From: Cherax quadricarinatus
Lineage: Eukaryota; Arthropoda; Malacostraca; Decapoda; Parastacidae
NCBI RefSeq assembly: GCF_038502225.1
Contig: NW_027195228.1
Span: 21,001-85,000, forward strand
Length of the DNA stretch: 64,000 bases
Direction of reading: 5' to 3'
In this document: positions 23,446 to 34,740 of the stretch, one piece after another
Position numbering within the stretch: position 1 is the first letter of the stretch
Layout of the letters: every line of letters begins with the position of its first letter
The notes under the pieces: model-generated
What the model saw: only the letters and a program-made list of their open reading frames with translations
Database searches by the model: none
What the model was told of the DNA's origin: nothing
Program-made: the position numbers and the translations under genes

Positions 23446-25388
23446 ACATAAAAACATAAGAACGAAGGAACACTGCAGCAGGCCTACTGGCCCATGCGAG
23501 GCAGGTCCAAGTCTCCTACCAGCTTAAGCCAATGCACCCAAACTAGTCAGGTCAGGTCACCTTGACTTAAGGGAGGAACACGGCAACCGACCTGGTAGCA
23601 CAAACTATCAGGTCCAACTCACACCCACCCACATCCACTCATGTATTTATCCAACCTCTTTTTAAAGCTACACAACGTTCTGGCCTCTATAACTGTACTT
23701 GGGAGTTTGTTCCACTCATCCACAACTCTATTACCAAACCAGTACTTTCCTATATCCTTCCTGAATCTGAATTTTTCCAACTTAAAACCATTGCTGCGAG
23801 TCCTGTCTAGGCTAGATATTTTCAGCACACTATTTACATCCCCTTTATTTATTCCTGTCTTCCATTTATACACCTCAGTCATATCCCCCCTAATTCTACG
23901 TCTTTCTAGAGAGTGCAGATTCAGGGCCCTTAGTCGATCCTCATAGGGAAGGTTTCTGATACATGGGATCAACTTTGTCATCCTCCTTTGTACATTTTCC
24001 AGAGCATTTATATCCATTCTGTAATACGGTGACCAAAACTGTGCAGCATAATCTAAATGAGGCCTAACCAAGGATGTAGAGAGTTGAAGAACAACCTGAG
24101 GACTCCTATTATTTATGCTTCTTGATATGAAGCCAAGGATTCTATTAGCTTTATTGCGAACACTTATGCACTGTTGTCTTGGTTTCAGATTACTGCTAAC
24201 CAGAACTCCTAAATCTTTTTCGCAATCCGTAATATTAAGATCTACATTATTTAGTTTATATGTGGCATGGTTATTGTCCTGTCCAACATTTAGAACTTTG
24301 CATTTGTCTATATTAAACTGCATCTGCCACCTCCCCGACCACTGCATCAGTCTATTCAAATCTTCCTGGAGTGCTCTAATGTCCTCGTCAGAATGAATTC
24401 GACGGCCTATTTTGGTGTTATCGGCAAACTTGCTGATGTCGCTCTTTATTCTCTCATCTATGTCGTTTATGTACATTGTGAACAGCAGGGGGGCCCAACA
24501 CTGACCCCTGTGGAACACCGCTCGTGACGCTTCCCCACTCTGATTTCTCCCCATTTATGCAAACTCTCTGCTGCCTATTTGTCAACCATGCCTTTATCCA
24601 GGAAAAAATTTCTCCTCCTATTCCATGTGCCTTAATTTTCCTCAATAGTCTCTGATGTTGGACCTTGTCAAAAGCCTTACTGAAGTCCATATACACAATA
24701 TCATATTCATTACCATGATCAATCTCCTCAAATACCTTAGTGAAAAAAGTTAATAAATTCGTAAGGCAGGAACGCCCCTTTGTAAAACCATGCTGAGATT
24801 CGTTGATTAATTTATGCTTTTCAAAGTGGCTACGAACTGCCTCGGCAATTATTGATTCCATAAATTTTCCCACTATGGAGGTTAGGCTTATTGGTCTATA
24901 GTTCGAAGCTAGAGACCTGTCACCTGCTTTGAAAATAGGTATCACATTTGCCATTTTCCACTTATCTGGCACCATGCCAGTTTGTAGTGATATGTTGAAA
25001 AGATTAGCCAAAGGTTTGCTAAGCTCCTCTTTACATTCCTTTAGAACCCTTGCATACAGTTCATCAGGGCCTGGGGATTTGTTAGGTTTTAATTTATCTA
25101 TTTGCCTAAGGACCATGTCACTTGTGACTCTAATCGTGCGCAGTTTATTATCGTCCTGTTCTACATAATTTATCATTTCTGGAATATCGCTGGTATCCTC
25201 CTGTGTAAAAACTGAGAGGAAGTATGTGTTAAAAATTCTACACATTTCCTTATCACTGTCAGTGAGCTGACCCGAGGAACTTTTGAGTGGGCCTATCTTG
25301 TCCCTGATCTTACTTCTGTATACCTGAAAGAATCCTTTTGGGTTAGTCTTCGAATCTCTTCCAACTTTAACCTCATAATCTCTTTTTG
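23446..25388 (-). pseudogene. CR1 ORF2 reverse transcriptase, copy B, 5'-truncated
   Basis: Two overlapping minus-strand frames (25245-24454 and 24554-23619) together give the RT of a CR1-like LINE. Visible blocks are [60 protein letters not shown] and a catalytic box that reads FADN in place of FADD. The C-terminus FKKRLDKYMSG is followed by the 3' UTR and the TTCTTATG tail. A frameshift falls near 24500, and the copy is truncated inside the linker between endonuclease and RT. It matches the copy at 51260-53140 and retains an RT segment (around EAVRSHFE) that the other copy has lost. Confidence 0.9.
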
Positions 25389-26289
25389 TAAACCCAAAAC
25401 TCTATTAATATTTAACTCAAGTCAAGGGATAACTAGACCTGATCTTGTTCTGACTTGTTACAAAAAACCAGAAACAGTCTGAATGTTAGAGGGGGAGACC
25501 TAGTATTCTCTTGAGATGTCTATACTTTATAGACATCGCCTTTTTGTAACAATCCTTCTTGTTTCTAAAATAATTATTAGGTATCACTAAAGGTGTACCA
25601 TTAAAAGGTTGCCTGATTTTGTTTCTTCCTTGTATTTACTGGTATTATTTTACTTATCAACATAACTCACGAAATCGTAATAACGCTATTGCAAACCAAC
25701 CATCGCGGGTTCTATCCCCGTCCTTGGTATGGTTTATTTTACTTATAACTCGACAAGGCCTCATCCAGTCGGCTTCTTATTTTCAACACTTTTGTACAAT
25801 GAAGAAGACAAAGTCTAAAAACAAATGGCATTTTCACGTGCCCTATGACCAAAGTTATTGAACCTAATTCCAGCATTCTACAATGGCTTCGATAACTTGT
25901 AAAATCCTCAGTAGCGAAACTACTAACGTTCAGAAAGTACAACGATGGTGATGGATGCAGTTCAAATGTGCAGATGCAGGTTTCGTAAATTAATGTTTAA
26001 AATAGTGTTAAATTTTTATTCACATTAAATCACGTTAAATAAATTTAAGTTTGGCTCTTCTGAACGGCTTCAGTATTTTAACGCATCCTCTTAAGTAACT
26101 CGTTGAATTGAGAGGGTTAATACTTAACGTACCACTGTATGGGGATTACTGCTTCAAAATAAAGATCATAGAATCAAAATTTGTCAGAAATTTTTGGGAT
26201 GTGCTGGAACAGGAGATTCGCAGCATGAATGTGCAGACGACAAATCAGCAGCAACTGCGTGATACTGTCAGGTTAACATGGACGAGAAA
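25389..26289. other. Unassigned stretch with a tRNA-like SINE relic
   Basis: No protein similarity is visible. Around 25665-25735, on the plus strand, GCGGGTTCTATCCCCG resembles a polymerase III B box preceded by an ACTCACGAAATCG segment, suggesting a tRNA-derived SINE piece. The remainder is AT-rich and featureless. Confidence 0.4.
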
Positions 26290-26654
26290 ATTTAAGGACA
26301 AGTGGAAAATGACAAATGTGGTACCTATAAAGCAGAAGAAAGGTCGTTTGCTTCGAAATAAAGACTAATTTTTGGAAAATTTATGGAATTAATAATTGCC
26401 GAGACTATTTGGAGTCACTTAGAAAGACTTAAATTAATCAATGAATCTCAGCTTGGTTTTACAAAGGAGTGTGGAGGAAAGTAGAGACCCTCGCAAAAGG
26501 AGAGGATTTTTTTCATGGAAAGAGTCGTGATTGAGAGATAGGACACAAAACTTGCATAAATGGACATAAATCAGAGTGAGGACGCTTCACACGCGATGTT
26601 CCACATGGATTAGTGTTGGGCATTTTGTTGTTCATAACACATTTATACGACATA
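26290..26654 (+). pseudogene. Old CR1 copy, RT segment 1
   Basis: Diverged DNA matching the CR1 RT region. ACAAGTGGAAAATGACAAATGTGGTACC, written here only by its position 26297-26324, aligns with the 51670 region; later pieces match 'CATCAATCTCAGCATGGTTT' and the GTTCCACANGG-GTCAGTGTTGGG block. Stops and deletions destroy the frame. It stops at ACGACATA (26654), where another LINE is inserted, and resumes at about 28443. Confidence 0.75.
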
Positions 26655-27097
26655 CCTGGAGAATACCTGGAGAGGGCTTCGGGGGTCAACGCCCCCTAGG
26701 CCTGGTCTGAAACCAGGTCTTGTGGTAGATCAGGATCTGATCAACCAGGCTGTTACTGCTGGCCGCACGTAGACCAACATACGAACCACAGCCAGGCTCA
26801 TCAGGTACTGACTTTAGGTGCCTCTCCAGCACCTTCTTGAAGACAACCAGGAGTCTATTGGTAATCCTCTTTATGTATGTTGGGAGGCAGTTGAACAGTC
26901 TTGGGCCCTTGACACTTTATCGTATTTATGTGTGCCATGAAAGTTCTTTGTACACTCTGGGTCAGCAATTTCGCCTGCCTTGAAGGGGGCAGATAGTGTA
27001 CAGCAGCATTCCAGCCTAGACAGAACAAGCGATTTCAAGAGAATCATCATGTCAGCTAGGCCTGTATACCTTGTACATGTACTTGTAGAAATAAAGA

Positions 27098-27190
<93 letters not shown>

Positions 27191-28440
27191 CACAGGATTG
27201 GGGTCCCTGGTTTTCAAGGTTTTCATTATCCATACTATCATTTTTTTCTAGCAGATGGGGTAGATACATTGTTGTGGTCTTCAAGGGTGAGATCCTCTAG
27301 TCCTTCACATTACTTTCTCGCTCTACTGTGGTTAGAATTTCTTGTATACCCTGATATACAGTTTTAATTTACTCAAGTTTTCCATACCTGAGTAGTTGAA
27401 ATTTCTCTTCATTGAACTTCACATTGTTTTCAGTGGCCCATTTGAAGATTTGGTAGATGTCCACTCGGAGTCTTACAGTTTCTTTAATGGAGGACACTGT
27501 CATGGCAATTCGGCTGTCATTTGCAAAGAAGACACAGAGCTATGGTTTACATCTGTCTTTGTCAGATATAAGGATGAGGAACAGGATTTGAGCGAGTACA
27601 GTGCCTTGTTTAACAGATCTTTTCAATGTAACTGCCTCAGACTTTACTCTATTTGTTATTACTCTTTGTAATAGTGCATTTTGTGCGCTATTACATCGTG
27701 GTCGCACTTATCGAAGGCTTTTGCAAAGTCTGTGTATGCTACATCTGCATTTTGTTTATCCTTGTCATAGAGGTCCAGTAGCTGTTGCCCTGGGTTGTGT
27801 AACTGATGGGTATCTAGCTGTTTGGCGATCTTGCTTCTTAGAACCCCTTCAAAGATTTTTTGATACGGGATGTTAGTGCTATCGGTATGCAGTTCTTTGC
27901 ATTTGCTTTATCGTCACCTTTGTAGAGTGGGGGTTATGTCTGTTGTTTTTAGTGAGTGTGGGATGACCCCTGTGTCCATGATCCCTCTCCATAGAACGCT
28001 GAAGGCACTTGCAGTTCTTGATGAATACGGAGTTCCATGAGTCTGGGCTTGGGGCAGATTGCATGGACATGTTATTTATTGCCTTTTCAAAGTCTTGTGG
28101 TGTTGGGATAGTATCAGAGATTTTTGAGATGACTACGTTTTGGGTCTCGGTCATGAAGAATTAATTTAGACTGTCGACCCTTAGTTTGGTTAACGGCTCG
28201 CTGAACACTGAATCATATTCGGACTTTAGTGTCTCACTCATACTTTGCTGTCATCTGTGTAGGTCCCATCTCGCCTAAGCAGGGGTCCAATACTGGATGT
28301 TTTTTCCTTAGATTTGGCATAAGAGAAGAAGTATTTTGGGTTTCTTCTGAATTTACTTTATGGCTTTTAATTCTTCCTGAGATTCTTTCATCCTGTAAGA
28401 TTCCTTAAGTTAAAGTTCGATATTTGTTATTTTTCTGACC
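26655..28440 (-). pseudogene. DPRLFS-family LINE ORF2, decayed, inserted in the CR1 copy
   Basis: Read on the minus strand, this gives scattered RT pieces. QDFEKAINNMSMQSAPSPDSWN (28080 region) is the block before the finger motif, and AYTDFAKAFDKCDHDVI-like codons lie at 27680-27760. The C-terminal tail near 26880-26660 matches the 11410-11712 fragment. Frameshifts are frequent. A SINE tail with (TTA)n is nested at 27047-27190. Confidence 0.7.
27047..27190 (+). mobile_element. SINE 3' tail with (TTA)n
   Basis: GTCAGCTAGGCCTGTATACC, then TTGTACATGTACTTGTAG, AAATAAAGAT and about 90 bp of TTA repeats. The same tail closes the tRNA-headed SINE at 38690-38990, so this is a 5'-truncated copy of that SINE with an expanded tail. 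Confidence 0.7.
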
Positions 28441-28442
28441 AG

Positions 28443-28781
28443 AGATGAGGCAAGTTTGCCGATGACACTAAAAAAGGTCGCCAGATTAATTCTGATGAGG
28501 ACATTAGAACACGCTACAAGATGTGGATAGGTTGATGCAGTAGTCAGAGAAGTGGCAGATGTAATTCAGTGTAGACAAATGTAATGTACTAAGCCTGGGA
28601 AAAGAAAATAACCACGGCAGTTATGAACTTAATGGAGATTTCAGTCACTCTGAATGAGGAAAAGGTTTTGAAGTTTTGGTTAGCGGTAATCTAAAGCCAA
28701 AAGAATTATTGGCTTCAGATTTAGAAATATAATTAGAGTCCTCAGGTTGTGCCTCAGGTTGTGCCTCATTCAGATAATGCT
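28443..28781 (+). pseudogene. Old CR1 copy, RT segment 2
   Basis: AGATGAGG then CAAGTTTGCCGATGACACTA continues the CR1 copy at the FADD catalytic box. An 18-20 bp piece is missing compared with 52150-52175. The sequence then follows the thumb region as far as the point where the SINE at 28782 is inserted. Frame is lost. Confidence 0.72.
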
Positions 28782-28938
28782 CTCCTCAAGGGAGGTTCCT
28801 TGACGCTGGTGAGGGGCTTTTGATCTAAGGAATTGGATCTGTGCTCCGGTTACCTGAATTGAGCCTGAATACCTTATCCCCATGCGCTGAATAAGTCTTA
28901 CGGGTTTAGGGCTCCCCTATAATTATAATAATTATAAT
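28782..28938 (+). mobile_element. SINE-like insertion with target-site duplication
   Basis: A 157-bp block starts CTCCTCAAGGGAGG, contains a GAATTGGATCTGTGCTCCGG segment and ends in a TTTAGGGCTCCCCTATAATTATAATAATTATAAT tail (28907-28938 region). It is bracketed by CAGATAATGCT (28771-28781) and CAGATTATGCT (28939-28949), 10 of 11 bases matching. The host CR1 sequence has this word once. I know this block only as a frequent decapod repeat; its polymerase III origin is not shown here. Confidence 0.7.
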
Positions 28939-29130
28939 CAGATTATGCTGCACAGTTATGGTTACTGTATTACACAATGAACATAACTGCGCTAGGCAAT
29001 ACACAGAAAAAGTTGACAATTTGATCCCATGCATCAGAAATCTTTCCTGTAAGGATAGGCGTAGAATTAGGGGGGATATAATTGAGGTGCATAAATCGAA
29101 GAGACGAATAAAGAGTATATAAATAACGTG
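28939..29130 (+). pseudogene. Old CR1 copy, segment 3
   Basis: GATTATGCTGCACAGTTATG and onward matches 52520-52740 of the large CR1 (the DYAAQFWSPYYR segment of ORF2), with a one-base insertion and stops. It is interrupted again at about 29130. Confidence 0.7.
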
Positions 29131-29338
29131 CTAAAATGTATGACCTATACACAAATAATCCCCATATTAGAGATAGAAAAGCTTACGATGACATTTTGGT
29201 CCTACTTGGACCATTTACGAAGTCACATTGTGAATTTGTAAATGGTCCAAGTATGACCGAAACGTCGTCGTAAGCTCCTGTCTCGTATGTGCAGGACATT
29301 TGTGTATTGTTCCAGTCACGGTATTGTACCCTTTTTTT
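29131..29338. mobile_element. Foldback PLE-type end inserted in the old CR1 copy
   Basis: Arms at about 29178-29214 and 29236-29273 are near reverse complements (CATTTTGGTCC-type versus GGACCGAAACG-type), with a short unique centre. The right arm continues into TCTCGTATGTGCAGGACATT and a T-run. This is the same layout, with different sequence, as the other PLE-type inverted ends in the window. Confidence 0.6.
29236..29264 (+). ncRNA. Hammerhead-like motif, family D
   Basis: TTGTAAA, T, stem GGTC/GACC with a 7-nt loop, GAAA, CG. The reverse-complement copy in the left arm (about 29187-29214) keeps a longer GGTCC/GGACC stem but has AAAA in place of GAAA. Confidence 0.35.
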
Positions 29339-29545
29339 TCTATATCTGGCCTGGACCGGACTCGAAGCAATGGTTTGAAGTTGGAAAATTTTTAGATTTA
29401 GAAAGAATGTAGGCAAGTACTGGTTTGGTAATAGAGTTGTGGATGAGTGGAACAAACTCCCGAGTAAAATCATTGAAGCGTAAACCTTGGATAACTTTAA
29501 AAATAGGTTAGACAAGTACATGAATGGGTGTGGGTGGATATAAGT
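29339..29545 (+). pseudogene. Old CR1 copy, segment 4 (C-terminus)
   Basis: Matches the FRKDIGKYWFGNRVVDEW to MSGCGW part of CR1 ORF2 with several stops. It closes the copy that began at 26290. Confidence 0.72.
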
Positions 29546-29569
29546 AAGAACTTAAAGCAAGTTTATTTA

Positions 29570-29765
29570 GGTACAGGTACACGTAAATACCCGAACCTGC
29601 TTAGGGGGACATGATTGTGCTACCCGGGCTGTGGTTCGTACGTAGGACTACGTGCAGCCAGCAGTAACAGCCTGGTTTTTCAGGCCCTGATTCCCCGGGA
29701 GACCTGGTCTTGGATCGGGTCGCGGGGGCGTTGATCCCCGGAATACCCTCCAGGTAGACTCCAGG
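29570..29765 (+). mobile_element. LINE 3'-end fragment related to the DPRLFS family
   Basis: GCAGCCAGCAGTAACAGCCTGG, by position 29655-29676, then CGCGGGGGCGTTGATCCCCGG and two CTCCAGGTA-type words, resembles 11575-11710. It is preceded by a TTTATTTAGGTACAGGTACAC segment absent from that copy, so it is a subfamily variant or a SINE using the same tail. Confidence 0.5.
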
Positions 29766-30024
29766 TAGGTAGACCTAAATGAAAACATGACACTGGTCGA
29801 TGACGCATTGACTTTCTTGAGTTATTCTGGGAGGCTAACCCTCCAGGTTAAAAACCTGAACAAATCTTATCTGATCATGAAACTGCGCAGTGTTAGCAGC
29901 TGACGTTTTTTAAAGTCAACCCGGAATTAGAGTAGAAAATGAACTGTGAAAGAAACTGAAGAAAACTTATTTTATCACCATATTATGAACTAATGTTATG
30001 AGAAAATGATTATTTTGGGTGTGT
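29766..30024. other. Short unassigned stretch
   Basis: No frame, repeat or promoter that I can support. It leads directly into the triplet tract. Confidence 0.6.
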
Positions 30025-31619
30025 GCAGCTGGAATGTTGCTGTTGTTACTGCTGCTCCTGCTGCTGTTCCTGCTGCTCTTGGTGTTGTTGTTGCTGCTGT
30101 TCCTGTTGCTCCTGCTGCTGTTCCTGTTGCTCCTGGTGTTGTTGCTGCTCCTGCTGCTGTTCCTGCTGCTGTTCCTGCTGTTCCTGGTGTTGTTGCTGCT
30201 GTTGCTACTTCAGCTCTTGCTGCTCTAGCTACTCTTGTTGTTGCTGTTGTTCCTGCTGCTGTTACTGCTGTTGTTCCTGCTGCTCCTGCTGCTGTTGCTG
30301 CTGTTGTTCCTGCTGCTGTTACTGTTGTTGTTCCTGCTGTTCCTGCTGCTGTTGCTGCTGTTGTTCCTGCTGCTCCTGCTGCTGTTCTTACTGCTGCTGT
30401 TCCTGCTGCTCCTGCTCTTGCTACTCCCGCTATTGCTGCTCTAGCTACTGTTGTTGCTGCTGCTGTTCCTGCTGATCCTGCTGTTGATGCTTCTGTTGCT
30501 GTTGCTGCTGCTGTTGCTAATCCTGTTGTTGCTGCTGCTGATTCTGCTGTTGATGCTTCTGTTGCTGTTGCTGATGCTGCTGTTAATGCTGTTATTGCTG
30601 CTGCCGTTGCTGCTACTCCTACTGTTTCTCATGTTTTGCTATTAGTGCTTCTTTTGCTGCTGTTGCTATTACTGCTGCTGTTGCTAGTCCTGCTGATGAT
30701 ATTGCTGCTGCTGTTGCTGTTGCTATTGTTGCTGCTGATGTTGCTGTTCCTATTGCTGTTACTTCTTTTGCTATTGCTGCTGTTGCTATTGTTGCTGCTG
30801 TTACTACTGCTACTGTTGCTACTGCTACTAATGTTGCTATTGCTGATGCTGTTGATATTACTTTTGCTTCTATTGCTATTGCAGCTGTTGCTATTGATGT
30901 TGTTGTTGTTGCTACTGATGATGCTGTTGCTACTGTTGTTGCTGTTGATATTGCTGCTGCTGTTGCTATTTTTGCTGCTGTTGCTGTTGCTACTGCTGTT
31001 GATTCTGTTGCTATTGCCGCTGTTGCTATTGCTGCTATTGCTATTGCCACTGTTTCCGTTGCCATTGTTGTTGGTGCTGTTGCTGCTGCTGTTACTCATG
31101 CTGAAGCTGTTGTTATTGATTTGCTGTTGCTACTCTTAGTTCTGTTTTTATTGCTACAGATGCGGTTGTTATTACTGCTTTGCTGTTGCTGCTGTTCTTG
31201 GTGCTGATGCTATTGCTGTTGCTGCTGTTCTTGGTGCTGATGCTATTGCTGTTGCTGCTGTTCTTGGTGCTGATGTTATTGCTGTTGCTGCTGTTCTTGG
31301 TGCTGATGCTATTGCTGTTGCTGCTATTGCAATTACTGCTGCAACTGCTGTTGCTATGGCTGCTGCTGTTCTTTGTTTCTGCTACTGTTGTTGTTACTGC
31401 TGCTGCTGCTGTTGCTATTGCTATTGGTGCTGCTGTTCTTTTGCTGCTCTTCTTACTGTTGCTGCTGTTATTTTTGCTGCTGCTTCTGTTGCTATTGCTG
31501 CTGGTGCTCTTGCTATTACTGTTGCTGCTGTTACTGTTGGTGATCCTGCTGTTGCTATTGCTACTGTTGTTACTGCTGCTGCTGCTGCTGCTATTCCTGC
31601 TGTTGCTTCATGCTGCTGC

Positions 31620-31880
31620 TGTTGCTATTATACTGCTGCTCGTATTGTTGCTGTTGTTGCTATTGCTTTTGTTATTGCTGGTACTGTTGCTATTGCTGTT
31701 GCTGCTGCTGTTGCTATTGCTGCTGTTGCTGATTTTGCTATTGCTGCTGTTGCTATTGCTGCTGTTGCTATTATACTGCTGCTCGTATTGTTGCTGTTGT
31801 TGCTATTGCTTTTGTTATTGCTGGTACTGTTGCTATTGCTGTTGCTGCTGCTGTTGCTATTGCTGCTGTTACTGGTTTTG
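31620..31880. repeat. Direct duplication inside the triplet tract
   Basis: A block of about 120 bp (TGCTATTATACTGCTGCTCG onward, through TATTGCTTTTGTTATTGCTG and GTACTGTTGC) occurs at about 31620-31740 and again at about 31761-31880 with only a few changes. It shows that the tract grows by segmental duplication as well as by triplet slippage. Confidence 0.85.
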
Positions 31881-34401
31881 CTATTGCTGCTGTTGCTATT
31901 GCTGCTGTTGCTGATTTTGCTATTGCTGCTCCTAGTGTTGCTACTATTTCTGAATTTGTTATTGATGTTGCTGCTGTTGCTACTGCTGCTGCTGTTGCTG
32001 CTGCTGCTGTTACATTGCTGCCCTGCTGCCGATACCGCCGCTTCCGCCGTTGATAACGCCGCCGCCTGCCGCCACACCGCTGCCGCCGCTCTGCCGACAC
32101 CGCCGGGTTGCTGCCACTACCGCTGCCGCTGCCGCTGCCGCCGCTGCCGCTGCTGGGCTGCTTTGCTGCCGCCGCCGATGCGCCGCTGCTGCTGCCACTG
32201 CTGCTACCGGCTGCTGTTGCTGCCGCTGCTGCTGGGCTGCCGCCGCTGCCGCCGCCGCCGCTACCACTGCCGCCGTTGCCACCGGCCGCCGCTGCCGCTG
32301 CTTACCGCTGCCGCCTGCTGCATCGCCGCCGCCGCTGCCGCGCCGCCGCCGCCGTTGCCACCGCCGCCGCTGCGCCGCTGTTGCTACCGCCTGCCGCCGC
32401 CTGCTGCCGCTGTTGCCGCTGCTGTTGCTACCGCTTGCCGCTGCCGCCACCGCCGCCACGCTGGTTGTTACCGCTGCTGCCGCTGCCGCCGCTGCTGCTG
32501 CCCCACCGCCGCCGCCGCCGCTACCGTTGCCACCGTTGCCGCCGCTGCCGCTGGTTGCCACCGCTGCCGCCGCCGCCGCCGCCGCCGCTGCTGATACCGC
32601 TGCCGCTGTTGCCGCTGCCGTTGCTACCGCTGCCGCTGCCGTTGCTACTGCCGCTGCCGCTGTTGCCACTGCTGCCGCCGCTGTTGCTACTGCTGCCGCT
32701 GTTGCTGCTGCTGCCGCTACCGCCGCCGCTGCTGCTACCGCCGCCGCCGCTGCTGCTACCGCCGCCGCTGCCGCCGCTGCCGCTGCCGCCCGCCGTTGCT
32801 ACCGCCGCCGCCGCCGCTGCTGCCGCTGTTGCCACTGCCGCCGCCGCTGCTGCTGCCGCCGCGGCCGCCGCTGTTGCTACCTGTTGCCGCTGCTGCTGCC
32901 CTGATGCTGCTGCCACGCCGCCGCCGCTGCTACCAAGGTTACCGCTGCTGCTGCCGCTGCTGTTGCTACCGCTGCCGCTGCCGCTGCCGCTGCTGCTGCT
33001 GCTGCTACCGCCGCCGCGCTGCCGCCGGCTGCCGCTGGTGCTGCTACTGCTGCTGCCGCTGCCGCTCGCTGCCGCTGCCGCCGTTTGCCACCGCCGCCGC
33101 TGCCACGCTGCTGCCCTGGTTGCCACCGCCGCTGCTGCTACCGCTGCCGCCGCCGCCGCCGTTGCCACCGCTGCCGCCGCTGCCGCCGCTGCTGCTACCG
33201 CCGCCGCCGTTGCCACCGCCGCCGCCGCTGCCGCCGCCGCTGCCGTTGCCACTGCCGCCGCCGCTGCCGCCGCTGCTGCCGCTATTGCTACTCGCCGCCG
33301 CTGCTGCTGCTGCCGCTGCTGCCGCTGCCGCCGCCGCTGTTGCCATTGCTACCGCCGCTGCTGCTGCCGCCGCTGCCGCTATTGCTACCGCCGCCGCTGC
33401 TGCTACCGCCACTGGCTGGGCGCTGCCGCCGCTGCCATTGCCACCGCCGCCGCCGCCACTGCCACCACCGCTGCCGCCGGCGCTGCCGCCGCCGCCGCCG
33501 CTGCTGCTGCCACCGCTGTGGCCACCGCTGCCGCTGCCGCTGCTGCCACCGCCGCCGCTGCTGCCACTGCCGCTGCTGCCGCTGGGCCGCCGCTGCCGCT
33601 GCCGTTGCTACCGCTGCCGCTGCCGCTGCTGCCGGGCGCTTTTCGCCGCCGCCGCTGCTGGCCAAGGTTACCGCTGCCGCTGCTGCCGCTGCTGCCGCTG
33701 TTGCTGCCGCTGCTGCTGTAGCCATCGCTGCTGCTGCTAATGCCGCTGCTGCCGCTGCCGCTGCCGCTGCTGCCGCTGCCGTTGCTACCGTTGCCGCTGC
33801 TGCTGCTGCCGCCATTACACTCCCGCTGCTGCTGCTGGCTGCCGCTGCTGCCGCTGCTGCTGCCGCCGCTGCCGCTGCCACTGCCGCTGCTGCTGCCGCC
33901 GCTGCCACTGCCACCGCCGCTGCCGCTGCCGCTCGCCGCTGCTGCTGCTGTCGCTTCTGGGCTGCCACTACCGCTGCCGCTGCCACTGCCACCGCCGCTG
34001 CCGCTGCTGCCGCTGTTGCTGCTGCTGCTGCCGCTGCTGCCGCCGCATCCGCCATTGCTACCGCTACTACCACTGCTCTACCGCCGCTGCCGCTGTTGCC
34101 ATTGTTACCGTTTCCCATTGCGCCGGGTGTTGGTTGCATTGCCGCAGTTACATTGGCATTGCTGCCGCCCTGCCGCTGCTGCCGCTGCCGCTACAATACC
34201 GCCGCTGCCGCAGCCGCTGCTGCTGCTGTTGGCTACTTCCGCTGCCGCTGCCGCCGCCGCCGCTGCTACTCCTGCCGCTGCCGCTACCACTGTTGCCACT
34301 GCTGCCGCTGCCGCTGCCGCTGCCGCTGCCGCCGCTGCTGCCGCTGCTGCTGCTGCTGCTGCTGCTGCTACTGCCGCTGGTGCCTTGCCACATTGCTGCT
34401 G

Positions 34402-34740
34402 CGTTACTGTTGGTGATCCCGCTGCTGCCATTGCTACCGCTGTTACCGCCGCCGCTGCCGCTGCTATTCCGCTGTTGCCTACGCCGCTGCTGCTACTATA
34501 CCGCTGCCCGCATTGTTACGGCTATTGGGCTTTGCTATTGCTGGTACTCGTTGCTATTGCTGTTGCCGCTGCCGTTGCTATTGCCGCTGTTGCTGATTCG
34601 CTATTGCCGCTGCTGCTATTGCCGCTGGGTTGGGCCATACTGCTGCCTCGCATTGCTGCTGGTTGTTGCCATTGCTTTTGTTATTGCTGGTACCGTTGCT
34701 ATTGCCGTTGCTGCTGCTGTTGCTATTGCTGCTAAGCTGG
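34402..34740. repeat. C-rich paralogue of the 31528-31760 segment
   Basis: GTTACTGTTGGTGATCCCGC and following words match GTTACTGTTGGTGATCCTGC at 31528, and the ACTATACCGCTGCCCGCATTG and TATTGCTTTTGTTATTGCTG words also recur in order. Differences are overwhelmingly T in the first copy against C in this one. The two copies lie about 2.87 kb apart and flank the start of the GC-rich core. Confidence 0.75.

Noticed and set aside
25665..25735. A functional tRNA gene around GGTTCTATCCC
   Set aside because: I could not fold a cloverleaf or find an A box and anticodon arm; the pattern suits a SINE relic better.
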